Source of the DNA: Methylorubrum aminovorans
Lineage (GTDB): Bacteria > Pseudomonadota > Alphaproteobacteria > Rhizobiales > Beijerinckiaceae
Reading direction: 5' to 3'
Assembly (NCBI RefSeq): GCF_022179725.1
Contig: NZ_BPRC01000007.1
Location: forward strand, 174,246 to 238,245
Length of the DNA: 64,000 nucleotides
Positions 38,523-48,292 of the stretch are shown in pieces. The translations under genes were made by a program, and so were the position numbers. Each line of letters starts with the position of its first letter. Positions within the stretch are counted from its first letter, which is position 1. The notes under the pieces were generated by a model. It did no database searches and was not told the origin of the DNA. It worked only from the letters and a program-made list of their open reading frames with translations.

Positions 38523-39701
38523 ATGATGCCTCGTTCCGACTATCTCTTCACCAGCGAATCCGTCTCCGAAGGCCACCCGGACAAGGTGAGCGACCGGATC
38601 TCGGACACCGTGGTCGATGCCTACCTATCCGCGATGCCGGAGGCCCGCCTCGGCGTCGAGACGCTGACGACGACGAACCGCGTCGTGATCGCGGGCGAGG
38701 TGCGCGGCCCCGATTCCGTGACCTTCAAGGACCTTGAGGAGCTGACTCGCGAGGCCGTGCGCGACATCGGCTACGAGCAGTCGGGCTTCCACTGGAAGAA
38801 CAACGACGTCGCCATCCACCTGCACGCCCAGTCGGCCGACATCGCCCAGGGCGTGGATGCCGCCGGCAACAAGGACGAGGGCGCGGGCGATCAGGGCATC
38901 ATGTTCGGCTACGCCGCCGACGAGACCCCGGCACTGATGCCAGCCCCGATCTTCTACGCCCACAAGATCCTCAAGGACCTCGCCGACGCCCGCAAGGCCA
39001 AGCAGGGTGATGCGGCCAAGCTCGGTCCCGACGCCAAGAGCCAGGTCACCGTGCGCTACGCCGACGGCCGCCCGGTCGAGGTGACGCAGATCGTGCTCTC
39101 GACGCAGCATCTCGACGAGTCGCTCGACTCGGCGGACGTGCGCGCCATCGTCGAGCCCTACATCCTCAAGGCCCTGCCCGAGGGCTGGGTCAACGAGAGC
39201 ACCGTCTGGCACGTCAACCCGACCGGCAAGTTCGTGATCGGTGGTCCCGACGGCGATGCCGGCCTCACCGGCCGCAAGATCATCGTCGACACCTACGGCG
39301 GCGCGGCGCCCCACGGCGGCGGCGCCTTCTCGGGCAAGGACCCGACCAAGGTCGATCGGTCGGCGGCTTACGCGGCCCGCTATCTCGCCAAGAACGTCGT
39401 CGCCGCCGGGCTTGCCCGCCGCGCCACGATCCAGCTCTCCTACGCCATCGGCGTGGCCAAGCCCCTGTCGATCTACGTCGACCTGCACGGCACCGGCACC
39501 GTGGACGAGGCGAAGCTCGAGACCGTCCTGATGGACGCCCTCGACCTCTCGCCCCGTGGCATCCGCACAGCGCTTCAGCTCAACAAGCCGATCTACGCCC
39601 GCACCGCGGCCTACGGCCATTTCGGCCGCGAGCCCGATGCCGATGGCGGCTTCTCCTGGGAGAAGACCGATCTGGCCGCTAAGCTGAAATCGGCCTTCTG
39701 A
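38523..39701 (+). CDS. metK: S-adenosylmethionine synthase
   Basis: The 392-residue enzyme joins methionine and ATP. Signatures: [18 protein letters not shown] at the N-terminus, [12 protein letters not shown] near residue 120, and [19 protein letters not shown] near 265. Two ATGs, 38523 and 38526, are both possible; the ribosome-binding purines GGGGGTG abut the first. The frame upstream to 38448 is leader. trmB follows by 9 bases, so metK-trmB is an operon, as in related bacteria. Confidence 0.96.
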   Translation: MMPRSDYLFTSESVSEGHPDKVSDRISDTVVDAYLSAMPEARLGVETLTTTNRVVIAGEVRGPDSVTFKDLEELTREAVRDIGYEQSGFHWKNNDVAIHLHAQSADIAQGVDAAGNKDEGAGDQGIMFGYAADETPALMPAPIFYAHKILKDLADARKAKQGDAAKLGPDAKSQVTVRYADGRPVEVTQIVLSTQHLDESLDSADVRAIVEPYILKALPEGWVNESTVWHVNPTGKFVIGGPDGDAGLTGRKIIVDTYGGAAPHGGGAFSGKDPTKVDRSAAYAARYLAKNVVAAGLARRATIQLSYAIGVAKPLSIYVDLHGTGTVDEAKLETVLMDALDLSPRGIRTALQLNKPIYARTAAYGHFGREPDADGGFSWEKTDLAAKLKSAF

Positions 39702-39710
39702 GCCCGAACC

Positions 39711-40448
39711 ATGATGGGGAGGGATGACAGCGTCCCTCCCGAAACGGGCGGGACGGCCGAGACCGAGCGGGCCTTCTACGGGCGCCGCAAGGGCAAGCGG
39801 CTGCGGCCGGGCCAGGAGCAGCGCCTCGAAGGGGCGCTTCCCCACTTACGCGTCGCTCTGCCCGAGCGCGGCGAGTTTCTCGATCCGCCGAGCCTGTTCC
39901 CGGTGCCGGTCGACGAGGTCTGGCTGGAGATCGGCTTCGGCGGCGGCGAGCACCTCGCCGCTCAGGCCGAGGCCCATCCGCGGACCGGCATCATCGGCTG
40001 CGAGCCCTTCGTCAACGGCGTGGTCAAGCTGCTACGCGCGGTGGACGAGCGCGCTCTGCGCAGCGTTCGCGTCTGGGACGAGGACGCCACCGCCCTGCTC
40101 GCCGCCCTGCCGGATGCGAGCCTCGCCCGCGTCTACCTGCTCTATCCCGATCCCTGGCCCAAGCGCCGCCAACGCAAGCGCCGCTTCGTCTCGGACGCCT
40201 CGCTCACCGAGATCGCGCGGGTGCTGCGCCCCGGCGGCCATTTTCGGTTTGCCAGCGACATCGACGACTATGTCGGCTGGACCCTGGTCCGCGCCGCGCG
40301 CTGCCCGCATTTGCGCTGGACGGCCGAGCATGCCGACGATTGGCGCCGGCCTTTTCCCGGCTGGCCGGGCACCCGCTACGAGGCCAAGGCCCTCGCGGCC
40401 GGCCGGTTGCCGAGTTACCTGACGTTCGAGCGGGTCGGCGCAGACTGA
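39711..40448 (+). CDS. trmB: tRNA (guanine-N7-)-methyltransferase
   Basis: The 245-residue enzyme makes m7G46 in tRNA using S-adenosylmethionine. The SAM-binding motif is LEIGFGGGEHLA near residue 72, and YLLYPDPWPKRRQRKRRF near 143 is the family signature for tRNA binding. It lies 9 bases after metK, which provides its cofactor. Length is normal for alphaproteobacterial TrmB. Confidence 0.95.
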   Translation: MMGRDDSVPPETGGTAETERAFYGRRKGKRLRPGQEQRLEGALPHLRVALPERGEFLDPPSLFPVPVDEVWLEIGFGGGEHLAAQAEAHPRTGIIGCEPFVNGVVKLLRAVDERALRSVRVWDEDATALLAALPDASLARVYLLYPDPWPKRRQRKRRFVSDASLTEIARVLRPGGHFRFASDIDDYVGWTLVRAARCPHLRWTAEHADDWRRPFPGWPGTRYEAKALAAGRLPSYLTFERVGAD

Positions 40449-40477
40449 TCTCGAAGCATAAGCTCGCCGCGTATGCC

Positions 40478-40625
40478 CTCTCCCCTCTGCGGGAGAGTGT
40501 GGCCCCCAAAGGGGTCCGGTGAGGGGAGCGCCGCTTCCGCCGGACCGACGCCGGTTGAGAAGCCACCGTCGCGCCGCCCCTCCCCCGTCCGCACCGCGGA
40601 CACCCTCCCCCGCAGAAGGGGAGGG
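40478..40625. repeat. Composite intergenic repeat with C/G-rich hairpins
   Basis: Hairpins CTCTCCC/GGGAGAG (40478-40497), GGCCCCC/GGGGTCC (40501-40517) and CCCTCCCC/GGGGAGGG (40603-40625) fill the gap between the convergent trmB and topA. It looks like the C-rich palindromic repeats dispersed in many Rhizobiales genomes. It may act as a bidirectional transcription stop, but T-runs are absent. Confidence 0.6.
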
Positions 40626-40642
40626 TTGAGGCGTCGCTCGCC

Positions 40643-43348
40643 TCAGCTCGCCTTCGTCTTCGCCGGAGCCTTCTTCGCAGCCGCCGGCTTGGCCGCAGCC
40701 TTGGTCGCCGTCTTGCGCGCGGCAGGTTTCTTGGCCTCGCCGGCCTCCGCCTTCTTCGCGGGTGCGCGAGAGCGGGCCGCCGTTTTGCGAACCGGCTTCT
40801 TGCCGCCGCCGGAGGCGCGCTTGGCATTGACGAGGTCGATTGCCTGTTCGAGCGTCAGGCTCTCGGCGCTCATCGTCTTCGGCAGCGTCGCGTTGACCGA
40901 GCCGTCGCTGACATAGGGGCCGTACTTGCCCGCCTTGACCACGAGGGCGGCGCCATCCGGATGCGCGCCGAGGGCGCGGCCGGGATCGGAGGAGGGGCGC
41001 CCGCGCCCGCCGCCCTGCTCCTTGGCGACGATGAGGTCGATGGCGCGGTTGGCGCCGATCTCCAGCACGTCGTCGTCCTTGCCGAGATTGGCGTAGGTCT
41101 TCCCATGCTGCACGTAGGGCCCGAAGCGGCCGAGATTGGCCAGGATCGGCTCGCCGGTCTCAGGATGCTTGGCCACTTCGCGCGGCAGCGACAGCAGGCG
41201 CAGCGCGATCTCCAGGGTCACGCTGCCCGGCGTCATGCCCTTCGGCAACGAGGAGCGTTTGGGCTTCTCCGCACCCTTCTCGGACGACGCCTCGCCGAGT
41301 TGCACGAACGGCCCGAAACGCCCGTCGCGCAGGGTTACGGGCAGGCCGGTGGCGGGATCGTCGCCGAGCACCCGCACGCCGGGCTGGCCGCCGTCGGCCG
41401 AGGAGCCGTCACCCTCGCCCTCGACGCCGGAGGCCGAAAGCTGGCGGGTGTACTTGCACTCGGGGTAGTTCGAGCAGCCGATGAAGGCGCCGAACTTGCC
41501 GAGCTTGAGCGAGAGCTGGCCGGAGCCGCAGGTCGGGCAGGCGCGCGGATCGCCGCCATCCGCCTTCTCGGGGAAGATGTGCGGCCCGAGCAGGCCGTTC
41601 AGCGCCTCCAGCACTTCCGCGACGCGCAGTTCCTTGGTGCCGCCGATGGCGGCAGAAAAATCGCGCCAGAAGTCGCGCAGCACGGTGCGCCAGTCGATCT
41701 CGGCATTCGAGACCCGATCGAGCTGCTCCTCCAGGCTCGCGGTGAAATCGTACTCGACGTAGCGCTTGAAGAAGCTCTCGAGAAAGCCGGTGACGAGCCG
41801 TCCCTTGTCCTCCGGCTGGAGGCGCTTCTTCTCGATCTTGACGTATTCGCGGTCGCGCAGCGTCTGCAACACCGCGGCGTAGGTCGAGGGCCGGCCGATG
41901 CCGAGCTCCTCCATCCGCTTGACGAGGCTGGCCTCGGAATAGCGCGGCGGCGGCTCGGTGAAGTGCTGGGTCGAGGCGATGCGCTCGCGCTTCAAGGGGT
42001 CGCCCGCCCTCATCGCCGGCAGACGCTTGGAATCCTCGTCCTCCTCGTCGTCCTTGCCCTCCTGGTAGAGGGCGAGGAAGCCGTCGAACTTCACGACCTG
42101 ACCGGTGGCGCGCAGGTCGATCCGGCGCGGGCCGACGCTCGCGGTCACCTCGACGGTGGTGCGCTCGAGTTCGGCCGATTCCATCTGGCTCGCGATCGTG
42201 CGGGTCCAGATCAGCTCGTAGAGCTTGGCCTGCTCAGGCTCGAGATAGCGGGCAACCTGCTTGGGCAACCGGCCCATATCGGTCGGGCGAACGGCCTCGT
42301 GCGCTTCCTGGGCGTTCTTGGCCTTCACCGAGTATTTGCGCGGAGCGCCGGGGACGTAGTCGTCGCCGAACTCGCGGCCGATCACCCGGCGGGCATCCTG
42401 GATCGCCTCCGGCGCCATGTCGACGCCGTCGGTTCGCATGTAGGTGATGATGCCGACGGTCTCGCCGCCGACGTCGACGCCCTCGTAGAGCCGCTGCGCC
42501 ACGCGCATGGTCTGGGCTGGGGCCATCCCGAGCTTGCGGGAGGCCTCCTGCTGGAGTGTCGAGGTGGTGAAGGGCGGCTGCGGATGGCGCTTGGCCGGCT
42601 TGGCCTCGACGCTCGCCACCTGGAAGGTCGCGAGTTCGAGGTCGCGCTTGAAGGCGGCCGCTTCCTCGGCATTGCCGACATCGAGGCGCTGGATGCGCTT
42701 GCCGTCGGCGCCGACGAGACGGGCCTCGAACACGCCGCCGTTCTCGGTCGCGAGCGTGGCGACGATCGACCAGTACTCGCGGGGCTTGAAGCGCTCGATC
42801 TCCATCTCGCGCTCGACGACGAGACGGAGCGCGACCGATTGCACCCGGCCGGCGGACTTGGCGCCCGGCAGCTTGCGCCACAGCACCGGCGAGAGGTTGA
42901 AGCCGACGAGGTAATCGAGCGCGCGCCGCGCCAGATAGGCATCGACCAGCGCCTGATCGATCTCGCGCGGCTTCCTCATCGCCGCGTCGACGGAGGCCTT
43001 GGTGATGGCATTGAAGGTCACCCGCTCGACCGGGATGCCCTTGAGCGCCTTGCGGGCCGTGAGCGCCTCGATGACGTGCCAGGAGATCGCCTCGCCCTCG
43101 CGATCCGGGTCGGTGGCGAGGATGAGCTTCTCGGCGCCCTTCACGGCGCGCGCGATCTCGGACACGCGCTTCGAGCCGCGATCCTCCAGCTCCCAGATCA
43201 TGGCGAAATCGGCCTCCGGATCGACCGAGCCGTCCTTGGCCGGCAGATCGCGGATATGGCCGAAGGAGGCCAGAACCTCGTAATCGCGCCCCAGGTATTT
43301 GTTGATCGTCTTGGCCTTGGCCGGCGACTCGACGACGACGACTTTCAT
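40643..43348 (-). CDS. topA: DNA topoisomerase I
   Basis: The 901-residue type IA enzyme relaxes negative supercoils. The Toprim domain is at the N-terminus (VVVESPAKAKTINKYLG, ATDPDREGEAISWH). The active-site Tyr lies in GIITYMRTDG near residue 305. One C4 zinc finger (CPTCGSG..CSNYPECKYTRQ) lies near 600, followed by several topoisomerase C-terminal repeats with the pattern GRFGPYVQ / GKYGPYVSDG. The last 80 residues are a Lys/Ala-rich basic tail, which probably contacts DNA or RNA polymerase. Length is normal. dprA lies elsewhere (48.9 kb), whereas it often adjoins topA. Confidence 0.97.
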   Translation of the reverse strand: MKVVVVESPAKAKTINKYLGRDYEVLASFGHIRDLPAKDGSVDPEADFAMIWELEDRGSKRVSEIARAVKGAEKLILATDPDREGEAISWHVIEALTARKALKGIPVERVTFNAITKASVDAAMRKPREIDQALVDAYLARRALDYLVGFNLSPVLWRKLPGAKSAGRVQSVALRLVVEREMEIERFKPREYWSIVATLATENGGVFEARLVGADGKRIQRLDVGNAEEAAAFKRDLELATFQVASVEAKPAKRHPQPPFTTSTLQQEASRKLGMAPAQTMRVAQRLYEGVDVGGETVGIITYMRTDGVDMAPEAIQDARRVIGREFGDDYVPGAPRKYSVKAKNAQEAHEAVRPTDMGRLPKQVARYLEPEQAKLYELIWTRTIASQMESAELERTTVEVTASVGPRRIDLRATGQVVKFDGFLALYQEGKDDEEDEDSKRLPAMRAGDPLKRERIASTQHFTEPPPRYSEASLVKRMEELGIGRPSTYAAVLQTLRDREYVKIEKKRLQPEDKGRLVTGFLESFFKRYVEYDFTASLEEQLDRVSNAEIDWRTVLRDFWRDFSAAIGGTKELRVAEVLEALNGLLGPHIFPEKADGGDPRACPTCGSGQLSLKLGKFGAFIGCSNYPECKYTRQLSASGVEGEGDGSSADGGQPGVRVLGDDPATGLPVTLRDGRFGPFVQLGEASSEKGAEKPKRSSLPKGMTPGSVTLEIALRLLSLPREVAKHPETGEPILANLGRFGPYVQHGKTYANLGKDDDVLEIGANRAIDLIVAKEQGGGRGRPSSDPGRALGAHPDGAALVVKAGKYGPYVSDGSVNATLPKTMSAESLTLEQAIDLVNAKRASGGGKKPVRKTAARSRAPAKKAEAGEAKKPAARKTATKAAAKPAAAKKAPAKTKAS

Positions 43349-43497
43349 GAACCTCTGCCTCTCGCCAGAGCCTCACCGCGGGTACGGTTTTGGGGATGGC
43401 GCGGATAGCGTACCGGTCGGAGGCCGGCTCTCGCGCCGCGCAGAAGTGGGTGAGCGGCGCGGCGTTGTCAAATCGGGAGAACGGGTGAGACCCTCTC

Positions 43498-44427
43498 TCA
43501 AATCCCCGCGTACCACTCGTAGCCGCGGTCTTCCCAGTAGCCGCCCCCACCGTCGCCGATGCGTTTCAGGCTCTCGGTGACCTCGATCCGCATGATGTAT
43601 TTCGCCTGCTTGTAGCCGAGTTGCCGCTCAACCCGAAGGCGCAAGGGGGCCCCGTTCGAGACCGGCAGGGCCTGGCCGTTGAGGTCGTAGGCGAGGATCG
43701 TCTGCGGGTGGTAGGCGTCCGTGAGATCGATGCTTTCATAGTAGCGGACCGGGATGCCCTGGGCCTCGTCGCCCTCGTCAGCCGGCGCTTCCGCCCCTGC
43801 GGCCTGCGAATCGCTTGCTTGGTTCTCGGCGCCCTCGGGCCGCGCCTCCATGCCGGGATTGGCGGTCGTGTCCGTCTCCGGCTCCTCCTCGCCGCCGGCC
43901 GCATATTCCATCGTGTCGGCGCAGTGGAACACGATGTAGCGGGCATCCGGCTTGAGGCCGGCGCGCTGCAGCACCTCCGAGAGGGGCACGCCGGTCCACT
44001 TGCCGATCGCGCTCCAGCCCTCGACGCAATCGTGCCGCGTCGTCTGAGTGCGGGCGGGCAGCGCCCGTAGGTCGGAGAGGCTCAGATCCTGGGGCCGCTC
44101 GACGAGGCCGTCGACGCGGAGGCGGAATCCTTCGAAGCGCGTGGCGGCGAGTGCCTTGTAAGCCCGGTCCGGCGGATCGATCGTCCCGTTCGGCTTGAAC
44201 CAGGGCGAGATCTCCGAGTCCGGAAATTCCTTGGCGAGCGAGGCCGGCGTCAGCAGCAGGCGTTGCACGAACAGGTTGGCATCTTCCCCGAGCTTCAGCG
44301 TGCGCTGGCCCATGGGGCTCGCGGCGAAGCGGTCGCAGCCGCCGAGCGCCGCGGCGCCGAGGAGGCCGGCCGCCGCCGTGAGGAAACCGCGGCGATGGGG
44401 GCGAGGAATGTGCAGGCGGGGTCTCAT
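43498..44427 (-). CDS. Molybdopterin-dependent oxidoreductase (sulfite-oxidase fold) with acidic insertion
   Basis: The 309-residue protein starts with a twin-arginine-like signal (PHRRGFLTAAAGLLG). The molybdopterin domain shows GLVERPQDLSLSDLRALP, the metal-ligand Cys in TTRHDCVEGWS, and YYESIDLTDAYHPQTILAYD. Between FHCADTMEYAAGG and the YYESID block lies an insertion of about 45 mostly acidic, low-complexity residues (EEEPETDTTANPG, ADEGDEAQG). The family includes MsrP, which repairs oxidised methionine in the periplasm, and bacterial sulfite dehydrogenases; the exact substrate is open. ATG 44427 overlaps the cytochrome b stop (ATGA). Confidence 0.88.
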   Translation of the reverse strand: MRPRLHIPRPHRRGFLTAAAGLLGAAALGGCDRFAASPMGQRTLKLGEDANLFVQRLLLTPASLAKEFPDSEISPWFKPNGTIDPPDRAYKALAATRFEGFRLRVDGLVERPQDLSLSDLRALPARTQTTRHDCVEGWSAIGKWTGVPLSEVLQRAGLKPDARYIVFHCADTMEYAAGGEEEPETDTTANPGMEARPEGAENQASDSQAAGAEAPADEGDEAQGIPVRYYESIDLTDAYHPQTILAYDLNGQALPVSNGAPLRLRVERQLGYKQAKYIMRIEVTESLKRIGDGGGGYWEDRGYEWYAGI

Positions 44428-45374
44428 CGGCCGTCTCCCGAACCGGCGGGAAGTTTCTGCCGCTCGATCACGAACCAGCCGGTGATCATGCTGCGCATGT
44501 TGTTGGCCACACCCGAGAGCAGGACGAGCAGGACGTGGACGATCACGAACAGCACCAGCAAATTCGTGACGATGAAGTGGATCGTGCGAGCCGATTGCCG
44601 GCCGCCGAACAGGTCGGGCAGCGGAATCACCGCGTTGACGCCCGGCGACATCGCCAGACCGGTGAGCAGCATTAGAGGCAGCAGCACCGCCACCACGACG
44701 AGGTAGCTGAGCTTCTGCAACACGTTGTAGCGCTTGGCCTCGTCGCCCTCCGGAAAGTGAAGCGTCAGGTGCTCGCGGATCGAGGATCCGAAACCGCGCA
44801 TCTGGTCCCCGTCGGGGATGAGACGGCGGCGCAGCTGCCCCGTTCCGATGCCGTAGACGAGGTAGATCAGCCCGTTGATGACGAAGGCCCAGGCGAACAG
44901 GAAGTGCCAGCGCCGGCCCGTGGCGAGATCCTGATGCGCCGGCAGGGTCGACCATGACGGGAAGGCGCGGCCCGCGGGCCGGCCGTTGAGGTTCGACAGG
45001 CCGAGCACGCCGGTGGTGTCGAAGGTGTAGCCCGCAACCGCGACGATGCCGCGCGGCGTGCCGTCGTCCCCCTGGTCGGCGGTGATGGCGACGAACGGCT
45101 TGTCGAAGGTCGAGGCCGAGCCCCAGTACAGCGCCGGATGGGCGTTGAAGATCTGCAGCCCGCTCATCAGGAGGATGGCGAGGCAGACCACGTTGATCCA
45201 GTGCGCGAGCCGGATCACCAGCGGGTGGCGAAACATCCAGCGCCGCCGCACCGTCTCCACGATGTCCGGCCCCGAGAGCGTCGATCCTGCGGCCACGGCG
45301 CGGCTGTTCCCTGTTGCAGCACCCCGCGCCGGGGGGAGGGACCGCTCGGCACGGGAGGACTTGGAAGGCTTCAT
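44424..45374 (-). CDS. Cytochrome b561-type membrane partner of the molybdoenzyme
   Basis: The 316-residue protein has about four membrane segments with heme-ligand His candidates: RLAHWINVVCLAILLMSGLQ, GRRWHFLFAWAFVINGLIY, and IHFIVTNLLVLFVIVHVLLV. A periplasmic-looking loop near residues 75-145 connects the first two. It would pass quinone electrons to or from the molybdoenzyme encoded by the overlapping next gene, a two-gene redox system analogous to, but not the same family arrangement as, MsrPQ. Start at ATG 45374. Confidence 0.88.
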   Translation of the reverse strand: MKPSKSSRAERSLPPARGAATGNSRAVAAGSTLSGPDIVETVRRRWMFRHPLVIRLAHWINVVCLAILLMSGLQIFNAHPALYWGSASTFDKPFVAITADQGDDGTPRGIVAVAGYTFDTTGVLGLSNLNGRPAGRAFPSWSTLPAHQDLATGRRWHFLFAWAFVINGLIYLVYGIGTGQLRRRLIPDGDQMRGFGSSIREHLTLHFPEGDEAKRYNVLQKLSYLVVVAVLLPLMLLTGLAMSPGVNAVIPLPDLFGGRQSARTIHFIVTNLLVLFVIVHVLLVLLSGVANNMRSMITGWFVIERQKLPAGSGDGR

Positions 45375-45386
45375 TCGACACGAAAA

Positions 45387-45413
45387 GGCCCGCCCGGTTT
45401 AACCGGGCGGGCC
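45387..45413 (-). terminator. Terminator of the Met-rich protein gene
   Basis: A perfect palindrome of GGCCCGCCCGG arms around TTTAA is followed on the minus strand by TTTTCG. It separates the Met-rich gene from the cytochrome b gene, whose start is only 13 bases away. Confidence 0.8.
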
Positions 45414-45460
45414 GAGGATCGCCTAGATGGCGCGTTGGTCACAGTCGGGTGACGGGTGGC

Positions 45461-45760
45461 TCACATCCCGCCCGCACCGGACTCCATGCCGGAGCCGGAA
45501 TTCATGCGCTTCGAGCGCATCATCTTCTTGCTCTTCATCGGCTTTTTCATCTTCTTGGAGCTGCGCTTCATCGGGCGCTGCTCCTGGCCCATGTCATCAC
45601 CCATGGCGCCCTGCTGCATTTGGCCGCCCATCTGGCCGCCCATCTGCCCACCCATGCCGGGCTCCATGCCACCCCGCTGCATGCCCTGAGCGTAGGCGCC
45701 CGAGGAAAGGGCGAGACCGAGCGAGAGCGCGCCGGCGGTCAGAAGAAGTCGCGTATTCAT
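45461..45760 (-). CDS. Exported Met/Gly-rich small protein
   Basis: The 99-residue protein has a signal peptide cleaved after GAYA (residue 24). The mature part is a Met/Gln/Gly repeat region (GGMEPGMGGQMGGQM with three GGQM units) followed by a Lys/Ser/Met segment (KRSSKKMKKPMKSKKM). About one residue in four is Met. Such Met-rich exported proteins can bind Cu(I) or act as oxidant sinks; neither is shown. AGGT precedes the ATG. It sits upstream of the molybdoenzyme operon, from which it is split by a terminator. Confidence 0.75.
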   Translation of the reverse strand: MNTRLLLTAGALSLGLALSSGAYAQGMQRGGMEPGMGGQMGGQMGGQMQQGAMGDDMGQEQRPMKRSSKKMKKPMKSKKMMRSKRMNSGSGMESGAGGM

Positions 45761-45842
45761 CGGCTACCTTTCGGCTTCCGGGCCCGCGGCCGAACACCGG
45801 AACAGGCATTCGACAGGCTCAGGCCCAAACAGATGTTTGAAA

Positions 45843-45867
45843 AACGGAAGCGAAGCCGGATCGTTCA
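45843..45867 (-). promoter_or_regulatory. Near-consensus EcfG promoter for the Met-rich gene
   Basis: On the minus strand TGAAC-N16-CGTT (consensus GGAAC) lies about 83 bases upstream of the ATG at 45760. One mismatch in the first base makes it a candidate only. Confidence 0.35.
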
Positions 45868-45980
45868 AATTCTTCTCGATCACGGGCTCGCGATGACGAA
45901 AAAAATCTCTCAGCCGCGACCGGACCAGATCGTTTTCCCTCTGACCAGCAGCAGCACCGGCCACGGGACGCTCCGGCGCC

Positions 45981-46009
45981 TTGCCGCGTCCCTTCGAGAC
46001 ACCTATAGC
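45981..46009 (+). promoter_or_regulatory. Likely housekeeping promoter of pyrB
   Basis: TTGCCG (45981-45986) and TATAGC (46004-46009) have a 17-base spacer, close to the alphaproteobacterial sigma-70 consensus. The ATG of pyrB is 26 bases after the -10 element. Confidence 0.55.
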
Positions 46010-46034
46010 GCAGGGCCGACGACAGAACCGCCGC

Positions 46035-46982
<948 letters not shown>

Positions 46983-46987
46983 CCCGA

Positions 46988-48292
46988 ATGAGCGCGCTCG
47001 TCCTCTCCAACGCCCATCTCCTCGATCCGGCCACCGGCCGCGAGGGCCCCGGTGCCGTCCTCGTGCGTGACGGCCGCATCGCCGACGTCGCCTTCGGTGC
47101 GGCGCCCGGCACACCCGAGAGCGCCCAAAACATCGAGTGCGGCGGCCTCACCCTCGCCCCCGGCCTGATCGACCTGCGCGCCTTCGTCGGCGAACCCGGT
47201 GCCGAGCATCGCGAGACCCTAGCCTCGGCGAGCGCGGCCGCCGCGGCCGGCGGTGTGACGACGCTCGTCTGCATGCCCGACACCAACCCCGTCATCGACG
47301 GGCCGGCCATCGTCGATTTCGTGCTGCGCCGCGCCCGCGACACGGCGAGCGTCAACGTGCTGCCGGCCGCCGCCATCACCAAGGGGCTGGCGGGGCGCGA
47401 GATGACCGAGTTCGGCCTGCTGGCGGAAGCCGGAGCGGTGGCTTTCACCGACGGGCTGAAGGCCGTGACCAACGCGCAGGTGATGCGCCGCGCGCTGACC
47501 TATGCCCGTGATTTCGGCGCGCTGCTGATGCAGCATGTCGAGGAGCCGGACCTCGTCGGCGACGGCGTGATGAACGAGGGGGAGATGGCCTCGCGGCTGG
47601 GCCTGCTCGGCATCCCGCGCGAGGCCGAAACGGTGATGCTGGAGCGCGACATCCGCCTCGTGCGCCTCACCGGCGGGCGCTACCACGCGGCGATGATCTC
47701 CTGCGCCGATTCCGTCGAGATCGTTCGGCGGGCCAAGGAGGCGGGCCTGCCCGTCACCTGTGGCGTCTCGGTCAACAACCTCGTGCTCAACGAGGGCGAC
47801 ATCGGCCACTACCGCACCTTCTGCAAGCTCTCGCCGCCGTTGCGCCGCGAGGACGACCGGGCGGCGGTGATCGCGGCGCTCAACGAGGGCGTGATCGACG
47901 TCATCGTCTCCGACCACAACCCGCAGGACGTCGAGACCAAGCGTCTCCCCTTCGCCGAGGCCGCCGACGGCGCCCTCGGCATCGAGACGCTGCTCGGCGC
48001 GAACCTTCGCCTGCTGCACACCGGCGACGTGACCCTGAGGACGCTGCTGAACGCGCTCTCCGCCAATCCGGCGCGGCTGCTCGGACGCGAGGCCGGGCGC
48101 CTGGAGCGGGGCGCACCCGCCGACCTCGTGCTGATCGACCCCGATCTGCCCTACGTGCTGGACAAGCGCCAACTGAAGTCGCGTTCCAAGAACTCGCCCT
48201 TCGACGAGGCGCGGCTCCAGGGCGCGGCGGTGCTGACGCTGGTCGGCGGCCGGATCGTCCACCGCTCCGATCTTTCGGCCATCGCCGCATGA
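46988..48292 (+). CDS. pyrC: Dihydroorotase-like protein PyrC' (catalytic ligands lost)
   Basis: The 434-residue protein has the amidohydrolase fold of dihydroorotase ([62 protein letters not shown]). However the metal-binding DxHxH is DLRAF: Arg64 and Phe66 replace both His. The later HxST position reads AMISCADS and the TPHH position reads SVNN, so further ligands are gone. It is therefore a structural paralogue like Pseudomonas PyrC', needed for PyrB assembly, rather than an active enzyme. It follows pyrB by 5 bases and overlaps plsY by ATGA. The symbol is that used in databases. Confidence 0.88.
   Translation: MSALVLSNAHLLDPATGREGPGAVLVRDGRIADVAFGAAPGTPESAQNIECGGLTLAPGLIDLRAFVGEPGAEHRETLASASAAAAAGGVTTLVCMPDTNPVIDGPAIVDFVLRRARDTASVNVLPAAAITKGLAGREMTEFGLLAEAGAVAFTDGLKAVTNAQVMRRALTYARDFGALLMQHVEEPDLVGDGVMNEGEMASRLGLLGIPREAETVMLERDIRLVRLTGGRYHAAMISCADSVEIVRRAKEAGLPVTCGVSVNNLVLNEGDIGHYRTFCKLSPPLRREDDRAAVIAALNEGVIDVIVSDHNPQDVETKRLPFAEAADGALGIETLLGANLRLLHTGDVTLRTLLNALSANPARLLGREAGRLERGAPADLVLIDPDLPYVLDKRQLKSRSKNSPFDEARLQGAAVLTLVGGRIVHRSDLSAIAA

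Noticed and set aside
40478..40625. CRISPR-like array in the trmB-topA gap
   Set aside because: The hairpins differ from each other and there are no regularly spaced identical repeats.
40961..43408. 815-codon plus-strand frame opposite topA
   Set aside because: Antisense shadow; topA is complete and collinear with its family.
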